A stretch of DNA of 55,674 nucleotides, taken from contig JAODBK010000011.1 of the NCBI GenBank assembly GCA_025463925.1, forward strand, positions 1 through 55,674, in the 5' to 3' direction. This DNA is from Acidimicrobiales bacterium. Its GTDB lineage: Bacteria; Actinomycetota; Acidimicrobiia; Acidimicrobiales; AC-14. Shown here piece by piece: positions 40,144 through 48,423 of the stretch (positions within the stretch are counted from its first letter, which is position 1; each line of letters starts with the position of its first letter). A program made the position numbers and the translations under genes. Under the pieces are notes generated by a model that saw nothing but the letters and a program-made list of their open reading frames with translations, searched no databases and was not told where the DNA came from.

Positions 40144-40926
40144 GTGATCACCGGCGCGCAACTGGACCACGTCGCCATCGCGGTCGAGCAATGGGCCGAC
40201 GCGTGGCCCCGCTTCGTCACCGAGCTCGGCGGGCGCTGGATGCAGGGCGGCCGGGGCCCCGGCTTCGCGCCATCCCAGTACGAGTACGCCAACGGCATGC
40301 GCGTCGAGCTGCTCGAGCCGAACGACATCCACGTCGACGACTTCCTCCGACGGTTCATCGACCGCAACGGCGTCGGGCCGCACCACCTGACGTTCAAGGT
40401 GCCCGATCTGCGAGCCGCGCTGGCCGACGTCGAAGCCGCCGGCTACCGGCCCGTCGGCGTGAACTTCTCCGATCCGGAGTGGTTCGAGGCGTTCATCCAT
40501 CCAAAGGACGGACCCGGCGTCGTCGTCCAGCTCGCCCAGGCCTCGACCGACTGGGTGAGCCGCCCGCCGCGCACCTTCCCGGAGGCCAACGCCGCGGCGG
40601 CGAGCCTCGCCCACGTCGCCCACGCGGTCGCCGCGCTCGCCGACGGACGCCGCCTGTTCGTCGACGTCCTCGGCGGCGACGAGATCGCTCGCGGCGAGGA
40701 CGAGGACGGGCGCTGGGTCGAGCTCGGCTGGAAGGGGCCGGGCCGGCTCCGGCTGCTCGAACCGGCATCCCCCGCCAGCCCGGTCGATGACTGGCTGGCC
40801 GGCCGGCCTGGCCGGGTCCACCACCTCGCGTTCACCGCGCCCGCCGTCGTCGAGCCCCGCGAGCTGCCGCCCGACGCCGCCACCGGCACCCGCATCCGGC
40901 TTCTCCCTCCCCGCGAGCGCGAATAG
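40144..40926 (+). CDS. VOC-superfamily (glyoxalase/dioxygenase-like) protein
   Basis: 260 residues from GTG 40144, containing two vicinal-oxygen-chelate modules: LDHVAIAVEQWADAWPRFVT, GPHHLTFKVPDLRAALADVE and FIHPKDGPGVVVQLAQ supply the metal-type His/His/Gln set of the first. The second (LAHVAHAVAAL; GRVHHLAFTA) has a His but a weaker end. Related proteins include methylmalonyl-CoA epimerase and extradiol dioxygenases. The exact reaction cannot be assigned. Its stop codon sits in the loop of a strong hairpin. Confidence 0.75.
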   Translation: MITGAQLDHVAIAVEQWADAWPRFVTELGGRWMQGGRGPGFAPSQYEYANGMRVELLEPNDIHVDDFLRRFIDRNGVGPHHLTFKVPDLRAALADVEAAGYRPVGVNFSDPEWFEAFIHPKDGPGVVVQLAQASTDWVSRPPRTFPEANAAAASLAHVAHAVAALADGRRLFVDVLGGDEIARGEDEDGRWVELGWKGPGRLRLLEPASPASPVDDWLAGRPGRVHHLAFTAPAVVEPRELPPDAATGTRIRLLPPRERE

Positions 40927-40942
40927 CGCGCTCGCGGGGAGG
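40906..40942. terminator. 16-bp perfect hairpin between convergent genes
   Basis: CCTCCCCGCGAGCGCG and its exact complement surround the loop AATAG. The VOC-gene stop TAG is in the loop, and the convergent MscS gene ends 16 bp beyond. It has no T-run on the plus strand, but the stem is very stable and serves both directions. Confidence 0.8.
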
Positions 40943-40957
40943 CAAAACCCGGGGTCA

Positions 40958-41839
40958 CTAGGGCACGACGAGCTGCTCGGGCACGTGGGTGTGGCCGTCG
41001 CGGCGGAGGCGGTCGGCGGCGCGGGCCCGGATGGCGCGTTCGACGGCCACGCGCCGGTCGGGTCGCACGCGGGCTGCGATGCGGATGGTGAGCGAGTCCG
41101 GGCCGACGGCGTCGACGCCGAGCACCGCCGGCGGTTCGACCAGCCCGTCGGCCACGGTGGCGTCGCCGGCCAGCGCGGCCAGCTCGTCGGAGATCGCCGC
41201 GACGGCCGCGGCCACGTCGGTGGAGAGGCCGACGACGACATCCACGACGGCGCGCGACCACTCCTTGGTCGTGTTGCCGACCTTCTTGATCTCGCCGTTG
41301 GGCACGTACCAGACGGTGCCGTCGAACGAACGGACGCTGGTGATGCGCAGGTTGACCTCCTCGACGGTGCCCGTGGTGTCGCCGAGGTTGACGATGTCGC
41401 CGACGCCGTACTGGTCCTCGACGAGGATGAAGAACCCCGACAGGAAATCCTTGACAAGGCTCTGCGCGCCGAAACCGAGGGCCACGCCGATGATGCTCGC
41501 CCCGGCGATGAACGGTCCGAGGTTGAAGCCGAGCTCCTGGATGACGAGCAGCGTCGACATCGTCCACACGACGACGCGGACGAGGCTGGCCAGAACGCCG
41601 GCCAACGTGGCCGCGCGCAACTCGGCACGCGCGCCGGTGCGCAACGGCGCGCGATTGACGAGCCCGGTGATCGATCGCCGGACGACGCGGGCCGCGACCC
41701 GCGTCAAGACGAGCGAAATCAGCAGGATGAGGGCGATCTTCAACACGTGGCCGAACAGGAAGTCGGCGGTGTTGATGGTGAAGTCGCTGGCGCCCAGCTT
41801 CTTCAGCAGTTGGGCCAGATAGCTGTCGGATGCGAGCAT
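40958..41839 (-). CDS. MscS-family mechanosensitive ion channel
   Basis: A 293-residue small-conductance channel: N-terminal helices (VLKIALILLISLVLTRVAAR; LASLVRVVVWTMSTLLVIQE), the pore helix FIAGASIIGVALGFGAQSLV, then KDFLSGFFILVEDQYGVGDI and the beta domain VEEVNLRITSVRSFDGTVWY with PNGEI. It opens under membrane tension to release solutes on osmotic downshock. It is a typical minimal three-helix member. Confidence 0.92.
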   Translation of the reverse strand: MLASDSYLAQLLKKLGASDFTINTADFLFGHVLKIALILLISLVLTRVAARVVRRSITGLVNRAPLRTGARAELRAATLAGVLASLVRVVVWTMSTLLVIQELGFNLGPFIAGASIIGVALGFGAQSLVKDFLSGFFILVEDQYGVGDIVNLGDTTGTVEEVNLRITSVRSFDGTVWYVPNGEIKKVGNTTKEWSRAVVDVVVGLSTDVAAAVAAISDELAALAGDATVADGLVEPPAVLGVDAVGPDSLTIRIAARVRPDRRVAVERAIRARAADRLRRDGHTHVPEQLVVP

Positions 41840-41849
41840 CCGCCCAGCT

Positions 41850-42272
41850 TTACCCAGGCGGCGCGCGGTAGTGGGCGCTCAGGTCGCCGAGCAGGTCGGC
41901 ATGGAAGGCCCGCTCCGTGAGGTGCCACCCCGACTCGTCTCTGGCGAACCGGTCGTGGTAGCGGCCGGCGAGGATCGGGCGGTTGCGTTGGAGGACGACG
42001 AAATACGACCGCGCCGACGCGCGCGACCGGTCGCCGGCGATGTCGATCATGAGATTGGCGATGACATGGCGCGTGCCCGGCGTGCCGTCGGCGCCGAGCA
42101 GGACGCCGTCGTACTGGCGCCGGGCGTGCGCCGATCCGTGCCCGGTGACGCGCCCACCGGCCACCCAGTCGGCGCGGGCGAACAACTCGGCGACGCCGTC
42201 GAGATCGCCGGCGTCGAGCCGCTCGGCGTACCCGTGGACGATCGCGGTGATCGCGGCCCGGTCGTCGGTCAC
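41850..42272 (-). CDS. SnoaL-like (NTF2-fold) protein
   Basis: 140 residues from GTG 42272, overlapping the XRE regulator stop by 4 bp. The segment AAITAIVHGYAERLDAGDLD, GVAELFARADW, RHVIANLMIDIAGDRSRASA and RSYFVVLQ with ILAGRYHDRFARDESGWHL is characteristic of SnoaL_4-type proteins. They act as isomerases, hydratases or ring-dioxygenase small-subunit-like proteins. The substrate is unknown. It is the last gene of the phasin-XRE unit. Confidence 0.82.
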   Translation of the reverse strand: MTDDRAAITAIVHGYAERLDAGDLDGVAELFARADWVAGGRVTGHGSAHARRQYDGVLLGADGTPGTRHVIANLMIDIAGDRSRASARSYFVVLQRNRPILAGRYHDRFARDESGWHLTERAFHADLLGDLSAHYRAPPG

Positions 42273-42622
42273 TTGCCGGCGATGTAGCTGCGGTAGACCG
42301 CGAGCAACGCGTCCTTCTGCCCGGCGTCGAGCAACGGGTCGGCGCCGATCGCGGCTTCCGTCGTCGACGTGCCCTGGACCTTCTTCGACGACGCCAGGCC
42401 GGCCTGCGCCAGCAGGGTCTCGGCCGACAGGTTGAGCGCTCGCGCGATGGCGTTCAACACCCGCACCGACGGCTCGTGCAGGCCGCGCTCGATCTGACTG
42501 AGATACGGGTTGGAGACGTTCGTCTTCTCGGCCAGATCGCGCAACGACAGTTGCGCGAGCTTGCGCTGGTTGCGAATGAACGCGCCGAGCGACTGGACCT
42601 GCTCGTCCCAATCGGCCGCCAT
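42269..42622 (-). CDS. XRE-family transcriptional regulator
   Basis: 117 residues from ATG 42622. A helix-turn-helix of the Cro/CI type covers residues ~10-70: FIRNQRKLAQLSLRDLAEKT, NVSNPYLSQIERGLHEPSVR and VLNAIARALNLS. The C-terminus ends with a short helical segment (LLDAGQKDALLAVYRSYI). A similar regulator is found beside hbhA in mycobacteria, and here it follows a phasin-like gene, so it probably controls that gene. Confidence 0.88.
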   Translation of the reverse strand: MAADWDEQVQSLGAFIRNQRKLAQLSLRDLAEKTNVSNPYLSQIERGLHEPSVRVLNAIARALNLSAETLLAQAGLASSKKVQGTSTTEAAIGADPLLDAGQKDALLAVYRSYIAGK

Positions 42623-42674
42623 GGCCGAGACGGTCGCGGGCAGGCCCAGCCGCTCCGGCGGGCGCTTCGGCGTC

Positions 42675-42983
42675 CTAGACGTCGACAGGCTCGGCCTCAA
42701 CAGGATCGGCGTCGACAGGACCGTCGGCGGGCTGGAACATGGCGCCGACGGTGTCGAGGATCGACGTGACGAACTCGCGCTGGCGGTCGAGCACCTTGGC
42801 CGCGAAGTCGATGGCCTGGTCGACGGTCTCGCTCGCCTTGGGGAGCTGGTCGGCGAACGGGATCTCTGGCAGGTGGCCTTCCACTGAGGCGGTCCAATCG
42901 CGCACCGCAGTGAGGACCTTGTCCTGCGCCGACTTCAACGTCTCGAACAGCTGCTCTTGGTTGGGGATGAGGGGGGTGTCCAT
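42675..42983 (-). CDS. phasin/HbhA-like coiled-coil protein
   Basis: 102 residues from ATG 42983. It is almost entirely amphipathic helix (QEQLFETLKSAQDKVLTAVR; DWTASVEGHLPEIPFADQLP; SETVDQAIDFAAKVLDRQRE), ending in an acidic Pro/Val tail. The pattern suits phasins that coat lipid or polyester granules, or an HbhA-type surface protein. Being next to the WS/DGAT region favours a neutral-lipid droplet role. It has a strong promoter. Confidence 0.7.
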   Translation of the reverse strand: MDTPLIPNQEQLFETLKSAQDKVLTAVRDWTASVEGHLPEIPFADQLPKASETVDQAIDFAAKVLDRQREFVTSILDTVGAMFQPADGPVDADPVEAEPVDV

Positions 42984-42989
42984 CCGCTC

Positions 42990-43018
42990 ACCATAGTTAG
43001 CATCGCTTGGTATGTCAA
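42990..43018 (-). promoter_or_regulatory. sigma-70-like promoter for the phasin-XRE-SnoaL unit
   Basis: On the minus strand: TTGACA at 43018-43013, 17-bp spacer, TATGGT at 42995-42990, about 7 bp before the ATG at 42983, so the transcript is probably leaderless or very short-led. Confidence 0.7.
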
Positions 43019-43051
43019 GCAACGCGAACCCGCAGACGGTAGGCTGCCGCG

Positions 43052-44032
43052 GTGCGGATCGGACTGGTGCTCGGCGCCGGAGGCGTGGTCGGCCACGCCG
43101 TGCACGCCGGGGTCTTGGCGGCGCTCGACGACATGACGGGGTGGGACCCCCGGCACGCAGAGGTGATCGTCGGGACCTCGGCCGGCGCCGGCGTCGCGGC
43201 CCTCTTGCGGGCCGGATTCTCGCCCGGCGATCTGCTGGCTCGGGCGACTGACCAACCGATGTCGCGATCCGGCGCGCGCCTGCTCGCCAAGGCCGAGGAC
43301 GGCGCTCCGCCACCGCCGCTGCCGCCGCGACCGCGACCGGCCGACCTCCTCGGGCGCATGGCCGAGCCGTCGCTGCTCGTGCGGTCCGCGCTGCGGCCAT
43401 TCCGCGTCCGACCCGGCGCGCTGGCGGCCGCCGCGCTCCCGCGCGGCACGGTGCCGCCCGAGCTCGTCGCCGGGCCGTACCGGCGACTCCTCCCTGGCGG
43501 CTGGCCCGACCAGACGACGTGGCTCTGCGCGGTGCGGCTCGACACCGGGCGGCGCGTGGTCTTCGGCCGCGAGGACGGGCCGCCGGGGTCGGTGGCCGAT
43601 GCCGTCGCGGCGTCGTGCGCGATTCCCGGATACTTCGCGCCGGTCGAGATCGACGGTGTGCGCTACGTCGACGGTGGCGTGCACTCGCCGACGAACGCCG
43701 ACCTCGTGGCCCGCCTCGGGCTCGACCTGGTGATCGTGTCGTCGTCGATGTCCGCCGCCGGCCGGTGGCGTCGCGCGGTGCCCGTGATGGAAGCGCCGGT
43801 GCGAGCGGCCGCGTCGTGGTACCTCGGGCGCGAGGTCGCCGCCATCCGCCGACACGGCACGCCGGTGCTGGTGTTCCAGCCCAGCCCCGGTGACCTCGCC
43901 GACATCGCCGGCAACGCCATGGACCCGGCTCGCCGGCCCGGTGCGGCCCGTCAGGCCGGTGACCTGGCGCGCCGGCGGCTCGGGCACGCCGACGCAACGG
44001 CGCTGGTGGCGTTGCTCCGGCGCGCGGCTTAG
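43052..44032 (+). CDS. patatin-like phospholipase
   Basis: 326 residues from GTG 43052. Oxyanion motif GLVLGAGGVVG, nucleophile elbow IVGTSAGAGV (GxSxG), and catalytic Asp in YVDGGVHSPTNADL complete the Ser-Asp dyad. It is a cytoplasmic or membrane-associated acyl hydrolase acting on phospholipids or neutral lipids. Its stop overlaps the stop of the convergent WS/DGAT gene, and a link to neutral-lipid turnover is likely. Confidence 0.9.
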   Translation: MRIGLVLGAGGVVGHAVHAGVLAALDDMTGWDPRHAEVIVGTSAGAGVAALLRAGFSPGDLLARATDQPMSRSGARLLAKAEDGAPPPPLPPRPRPADLLGRMAEPSLLVRSALRPFRVRPGALAAAALPRGTVPPELVAGPYRRLLPGGWPDQTTWLCAVRLDTGRRVVFGREDGPPGSVADAVAASCAIPGYFAPVEIDGVRYVDGGVHSPTNADLVARLGLDLVIVSSSMSAAGRWRRAVPVMEAPVRAAASWYLGREVAAIRRHGTPVLVFQPSPGDLADIAGNAMDPARRPGAARQAGDLARRRLGHADATALVALLRRAA

Positions 44033-45435
44033 CCGACCGGATGTGGCGCCGCGACCGCGGCCGCCTTGCACAGCTCGATGACGCCTTCTTCGATGCCGTT
44101 GGCCAACACGTGGAGGTCGGGCACGGTCTCCCAGTCGCCGGTGATGCCGAAGTTGAGCTGGCCGCAGTAGCTGAAGATCGCGATGCCGATGCGAACGCTG
44201 CCCATGATCGGCACGAAGGGATACGCCTCGAGCATGCGGCGACCGACGGCATAGAGCGGGAACTGCGGGCCGGGAACGTTGGTGGTCACGGTGTTGATGT
44301 TGCGCTGGTTGACCCGGCTCATCAGCCGGCCGCCGAGCGCGAGGAGCATCGGCGGGGCGAAGCCGCTCAGCGACGTCAGCACCTCGCCGGCGACGGCCTG
44401 TTGCGACTCCTTCAGACCGTCCATCTGCGCCCGGATCGACGCCAACCGCTCGGCGGCGTCGTCGATGCCGACCGGGAGGTCGGCGAACATCGCCGACACG
44501 CGATTGTTGTACGTGCCGCGCTCACCCTGGCTGCGTACCGACACCGGCACCATCGTTCGCACGGTGCGGCCCAGCACGATCTCGCCGCGTGACAGGAGAA
44601 GGTCGCGGAAGCCGCGGGTGATCGCGGCCAGCACGACGTCGTTGACGGTGCCGCCGAGACCGGCGCGCACCGCCTTCACGTCGGCGAGGGTGGCCCGGGC
44701 CCAGTCCCACCGACGGTGCGGGCCGATCGGGCCGTTGAGCGCTTCGCCCGATGTCGACGCTCGCACCACGCCGGCGGCCGACCCGAACCCGCGCACCAAC
44801 GTGCGCAACGTGCCGACGAGCTCGCGCGGGCGGCGCGCCGCGGCGCGGAGGGCGCGGATCTGCTCGTAGGGCCGCACGACGAGATCGGTGAGCGCGTCGG
44901 CGACCAGTCGCACGTCCGACGGCGCATCGCCGGCCTCCCACGAGTCGTTCACCGACCGCCGCTCCGGTTCGGGCTCGGTGTCGAGCACGACCGCGAGCAG
45001 GTCGGTGCCGGCGATCCCGTCGACCATCGCGTGGTGGGTCTTCGACGCGAGGGCGAAGTGGCCGTCCTCCAGGCCCTCGATCATCCACACCTCCCACAGC
45101 GGCTTCGACCGGTCGAGCTGCTGCGACATCACCCGGCCGACGAGGTTCCGGAGTTGGTCGGCCGCGCCGGGTGCCGGGAGCGCGGTGTGGCGGACGTGGT
45201 ACTCGATGTTGAAGTGCGGGTCGTCGACCCACACCGGGCGGCCGACGTTGAGGGGCACGAACTTCACCTTCTGGCGGTAACGCGGCACCAGCGGCAGCTT
45301 TCCGGCGATCATGTCGACCAGCTCGCGGTACGCCGGTGCCGGCCCCTCGAACACCGCCACCGACGCGATGTGCATGTGGCTGTTGTCGTCCTCGATGTGC
45401 AGGAACGAGGCGTCAAGCGGGCTCATGCGGTCCAT
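44029..45435 (-). CDS. wax ester synthase / diacylglycerol acyltransferase (WS/DGAT)
   Basis: 468 residues; the start MDRMSPLDASFLHIED is the usual family N-terminus. The active site is KTHHAMVDGIAG (HHxxxDG). Other family segments are PLWEVWMIEG, the C-terminal domain NVPGPQFPLYAVGRRM and LNFGITGDWETVPDL. It esterifies acyl-CoA with fatty alcohols or diacylglycerol to make wax esters or triacylglycerol at the membrane. An acyl-CoA reductase-like gene at 49.9 kb could supply alcohols. Confidence 0.94.
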   Translation of the reverse strand: MDRMSPLDASFLHIEDDNSHMHIASVAVFEGPAPAYRELVDMIAGKLPLVPRYRQKVKFVPLNVGRPVWVDDPHFNIEYHVRHTALPAPGAADQLRNLVGRVMSQQLDRSKPLWEVWMIEGLEDGHFALASKTHHAMVDGIAGTDLLAVVLDTEPEPERRSVNDSWEAGDAPSDVRLVADALTDLVVRPYEQIRALRAAARRPRELVGTLRTLVRGFGSAAGVVRASTSGEALNGPIGPHRRWDWARATLADVKAVRAGLGGTVNDVVLAAITRGFRDLLLSRGEIVLGRTVRTMVPVSVRSQGERGTYNNRVSAMFADLPVGIDDAAERLASIRAQMDGLKESQQAVAGEVLTSLSGFAPPMLLALGGRLMSRVNQRNINTVTTNVPGPQFPLYAVGRRMLEAYPFVPIMGSVRIGIAIFSYCGQLNFGITGDWETVPDLHVLANGIEEGVIELCKAAAVAAPHPVG

Positions 45436-45491
45436 CGCGCTCCCCTTTTTCGGCTCGGACGGACCCTAGCCGTGGCACTACCTTCGAGCAC

Positions 45492-47096
45492 GTGCCCGAA
45501 CGACGGCGTTCCTGGTGGGGGTGGGGATGGGCCGACGAGGCGCTCACCGGGGACTCGGCGGCCAAGTTGGCGACGGCGGTCGCCGCCGCGCTCGGCGCCG
45601 AGGTCGAGCCCCGCCCGGCACCCGACCTGGGCGACCTCGACCTCGCGCCACCGCGCCTCACGCCGCCCGCCGGCCTCGCCGACATCTGCTCGAGCGACGT
45701 CTACGACCGCTCCGGCCACACCTACGGCAAGTCGTTCCGCGACGTGGTGCGCGGGTTCCACGCCGACCTCCCCCACCCGCCCGACCTCGTCGCATTTCCC
45801 CGCGACGAAGCCGACGTCGTCGATCTCCTCCAGTGGTGCACCGACACCAATGCCGCGGTGGTCCCGTACGGCGGCGGGTCGTCGGTCGTCGGCGGCGTGG
45901 ACGGCGGCGGCGACTGGGCCACCGACTTCGACGGTGTGGTGAGCGTCGACCTCACCCGCCTCGACCGAGTGCTCGACATCGACCGGGCATCGCGCGCGGC
46001 GCGCATCCAGGCCGGCGCGCTCGGGCCCGTCCTCGAGGAGCAGCTGCGGCCGCACGACCTCACGCTGCGGCACTACCCGCAGTCGTTTCAATTCTCGACG
46101 CTCGGCGGATGGCTGGCGACGCGCTCCGGCGGCCACTACGCGACCAACTGGACGCACATCGACGACTTCGTCGAGTCGATGCGGGTCGTGACGCCGTCCG
46201 GCATCAGCGAGTCGCGACGGCTGCCGGGGTCGGGCGCCGGCCCGTCGCCGGACCGCATGTTCCTCGGGTCCGAGGGCACGCTCGGGATCATCACGGAAGC
46301 GTGGATGCGGCTGCAGGACCGGCCGACGTTCCGGGCGTCGGCCGCGGTGCGATTCTCGTCGCTCGCCGCCGGTGTGGCCGCGGCCCGTGCGGTCGCGCAG
46401 GCCGGCCTGTTCCCGACGAACTGCCGGCTGCTCGACGCCGGTGAGGCACGGGCGTCGGCCGGCGTCGACGACGGGTCGGCGGTGCTCGTGCTCGGGTTCG
46501 AGTCGGCCGACCATCCGCTCGACGCGTGGATCGGACGCGCCGTCGAGTGCTGCGCCGACCACGGCGGTGAGACGCCGGAGGGCATCAAGGTCTCTGCCAA
46601 ACCCGACGAGCAACGCGAGGGGACCGCCGACGCGTGGCGGTCGGCGTTCCTCCGGGCGCCGTACGGCCGCGATGCCATGGTCGCACTCGGCTGCGTGGCC
46701 GAGACCTTCGAGACCGCGGTGACATGGAGCGGCTTCGACGCGTTGCACCAGGGTGTCACCGGGGCGGTCGAGCGGGCATTGAAGGAGGTGTGCGGAGGGG
46801 GCCGGATCACCTGCCGCTTCACCCACGTCCATCCCGATGGTCCGGCGCCCTACTTCACCGTCCTGGCGCCGAGCCGCCACGGGAGCCAGCTCGCGCAGTG
46901 GGCCGAGGTGAAGACCGCGGCGGCCGACGCCATCCTCGCCAACGGCGGGACGATCACCCATCACCACGCCGTCGGCCGCGATCACCGGCCGTGGTACGAC
47001 CGGCAGCGGCCGGTCCCGTTCGCATTGGCGCTGTCGGCGGCCAAGCACGCGCTCGATCCGGCCGGCATGCTCAACCCCGGCGTGCTGATCGGATGA
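45492..47096 (+). CDS. FAD-linked oxidase, alkyl-dihydroxyacetonephosphate synthase-like
   Basis: 534 residues from GTG 45492. The FAD PP-loop is AAVVPYGGGSSVVGG. Further family motifs are YPQSFQFSTLGGWLATRSGG, SEGTLGIITEAWMRL, FTHVHPDGPAPYFTVLAP and TITHHHAVGRDHRPWY. The three consecutive His match the HHH active-site motif of alkyl-DHAP synthase (AGPS), which exchanges the acyl group of acyl-DHAP for a fatty alcohol to form the ether bond. Many actinobacterial homologs carry this name without proof; a generic FAD oxidase is the alternative. The surrounding lipid genes support the AGPS reading. Confidence 0.82.
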   Translation: MPERRRSWWGWGWADEALTGDSAAKLATAVAAALGAEVEPRPAPDLGDLDLAPPRLTPPAGLADICSSDVYDRSGHTYGKSFRDVVRGFHADLPHPPDLVAFPRDEADVVDLLQWCTDTNAAVVPYGGGSSVVGGVDGGGDWATDFDGVVSVDLTRLDRVLDIDRASRAARIQAGALGPVLEEQLRPHDLTLRHYPQSFQFSTLGGWLATRSGGHYATNWTHIDDFVESMRVVTPSGISESRRLPGSGAGPSPDRMFLGSEGTLGIITEAWMRLQDRPTFRASAAVRFSSLAAGVAAARAVAQAGLFPTNCRLLDAGEARASAGVDDGSAVLVLGFESADHPLDAWIGRAVECCADHGGETPEGIKVSAKPDEQREGTADAWRSAFLRAPYGRDAMVALGCVAETFETAVTWSGFDALHQGVTGAVERALKEVCGGGRITCRFTHVHPDGPAPYFTVLAPSRHGSQLAQWAEVKTAAADAILANGGTITHHHAVGRDHRPWYDRQRPVPFALALSAAKHALDPAGMLNPGVLIG

Positions 47097-47112
47097 ACCC
47101 CAAGGAAATGAC

Positions 47113-48402
47113 ATGGTCAGCGAACTGACTCGCGAGTCATCGCCGGAGGACGCGACCGACGCGCTCGTCGACGGCGACCGTGCGTGGGCACCGGGCACCG
47201 CGATGGCGGCGCTGGCCAACCGCGACTTCCGCATCGTCTGGGGCGGCACGTTCGCGTCCAACATCGGCACGTGGATGCAGAACGTGCTCCTCGGTGCGTA
47301 CGGCTACGAGCTCACCCACTCGGCGACGTTCGTCGGCGTGCTCTTCTTCGCGCAGCTCGGACCGTTGCTGGTGCTGTCCACCGTCGGGGGTGTGCTGGCC
47401 GATGCGCTGGACCGCCGCAAACTGCTGATCTTCGGCCAGGTCGCGCAGCTCGTCTTCTCGTTGGTGCTGGCAGCGCTGGTGGTTCCGAAGCACCCGTCCC
47501 ACGCCGGCATCGTGCTGTGCGTCCTCGCCATCGGCATCTTCAACGCGCTGAGCGCGCCGGCATTGTCGGCGATCCTCCCGACCCTGGTGCCGCGGCCCGA
47601 TCTGCCGGGCGCGGTCTCCCTCCAATCGGTGCAGATGAACCTGTCACGCGTCATCGGGCCGGCGATCGGCGCCGCGATCTACGCGCGTACCGGCGCAGCC
47701 ACCGTGTTCGTCATCAACGCCGCGACGTACTTCTTCGCGGTCGCCGGGCTGATGCTCGCGCGGTACGACCGGCGCCCGGCCAACGGCGGGATCGAGGAGC
47801 GCGGGCTGGCCCGCTTGCTCTCCGGCTTCCGCCTGGCGTGGGCCGACCCGCTCGTCCGGCGGGTCCTCACGATCATGTTCACCTTCTCGTTCTTCTCGCT
47901 GACCTTCGTCGGCTTGATGCCCGCGCTGGCCGCCAAGAACCTGCACATCCGCCCGAAGAGCGAGGCCTACGGACTGCTGTACGCCGGCTTCGGAATGGGC
48001 GCGGCCATCGGCGCCATCTGCGTCGGCACCGTGCTGGCCCGTCGCTCGAAGGCCCGCATCGCGCGCGTCGCGCTGGTCGCCTTCGCGGCGCTGCTCGCGG
48101 CGTTCGGATCCGTGCACACCAAGGCGGCGGCGTACCCGCTCGCGGTCGTGCTGGGCTTCGCGTACTTCTCGGCGATCACCTCGATGTCGACGGTGTTGCA
48201 GGAGCACCTCACCGACAACGTCCGCGGCCGGATCATGGCCATCTGGATGATGGCGTTCGGCGGCACCGTGCCGCTCGGGGTCCTCGCCGGCGGGGTCGTC
48301 GCCAACCACTCGTCGATCACCCTCGTCATGCTCATCGGCGCCGGGTGGGCCCTGGCCCTCAGCTGGTACGCCGATCTCGACGCCGTCAGCCGACCCGGCT
48401 GA
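47113..48402 (+). CDS. MFS transporter (EntS/MFS_3-type)
   Basis: A 429-residue 12-TM permease. NRDFRIVWGGTFASNIGTWM and QNVLLGAYGYELTHSATFVG start the family fold. Between TM2 and TM3, LADALDRRKLLIFGQ corresponds to the conserved GxxxDRxGRR-type loop, and PALSAILPTLVPRPDLPGAV is typical of this exporter group. It starts at ATG 47113 behind CAAGGAA, 16 bp after the AGPS-like gene, so the two are probably co-transcribed. It likely exports a small hydrophobic compound or siderophore-like molecule; the substrate is unknown. Confidence 0.88.
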   Translation: MVSELTRESSPEDATDALVDGDRAWAPGTAMAALANRDFRIVWGGTFASNIGTWMQNVLLGAYGYELTHSATFVGVLFFAQLGPLLVLSTVGGVLADALDRRKLLIFGQVAQLVFSLVLAALVVPKHPSHAGIVLCVLAIGIFNALSAPALSAILPTLVPRPDLPGAVSLQSVQMNLSRVIGPAIGAAIYARTGAATVFVINAATYFFAVAGLMLARYDRRPANGGIEERGLARLLSGFRLAWADPLVRRVLTIMFTFSFFSLTFVGLMPALAAKNLHIRPKSEAYGLLYAGFGMGAAIGAICVGTVLARRSKARIARVALVAFAALLAAFGSVHTKAAAYPLAVVLGFAYFSAITSMSTVLQEHLTDNVRGRIMAIWMMAFGGTVPLGVLAGGVVANHSSITLVMLIGAGWALALSWYADLDAVSRPG

Positions 48403-48423
48403 CCGCGCCGCCGGCGCGACGAG

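Noticed and set aside
44029-44032. Overlapping stop codons of convergent patatin and WS/DGAT genes as a regulatory signal
   Set aside because: A 4-base convergent overlap is common in compact genomes and has no hairpin; it needs no special explanation.
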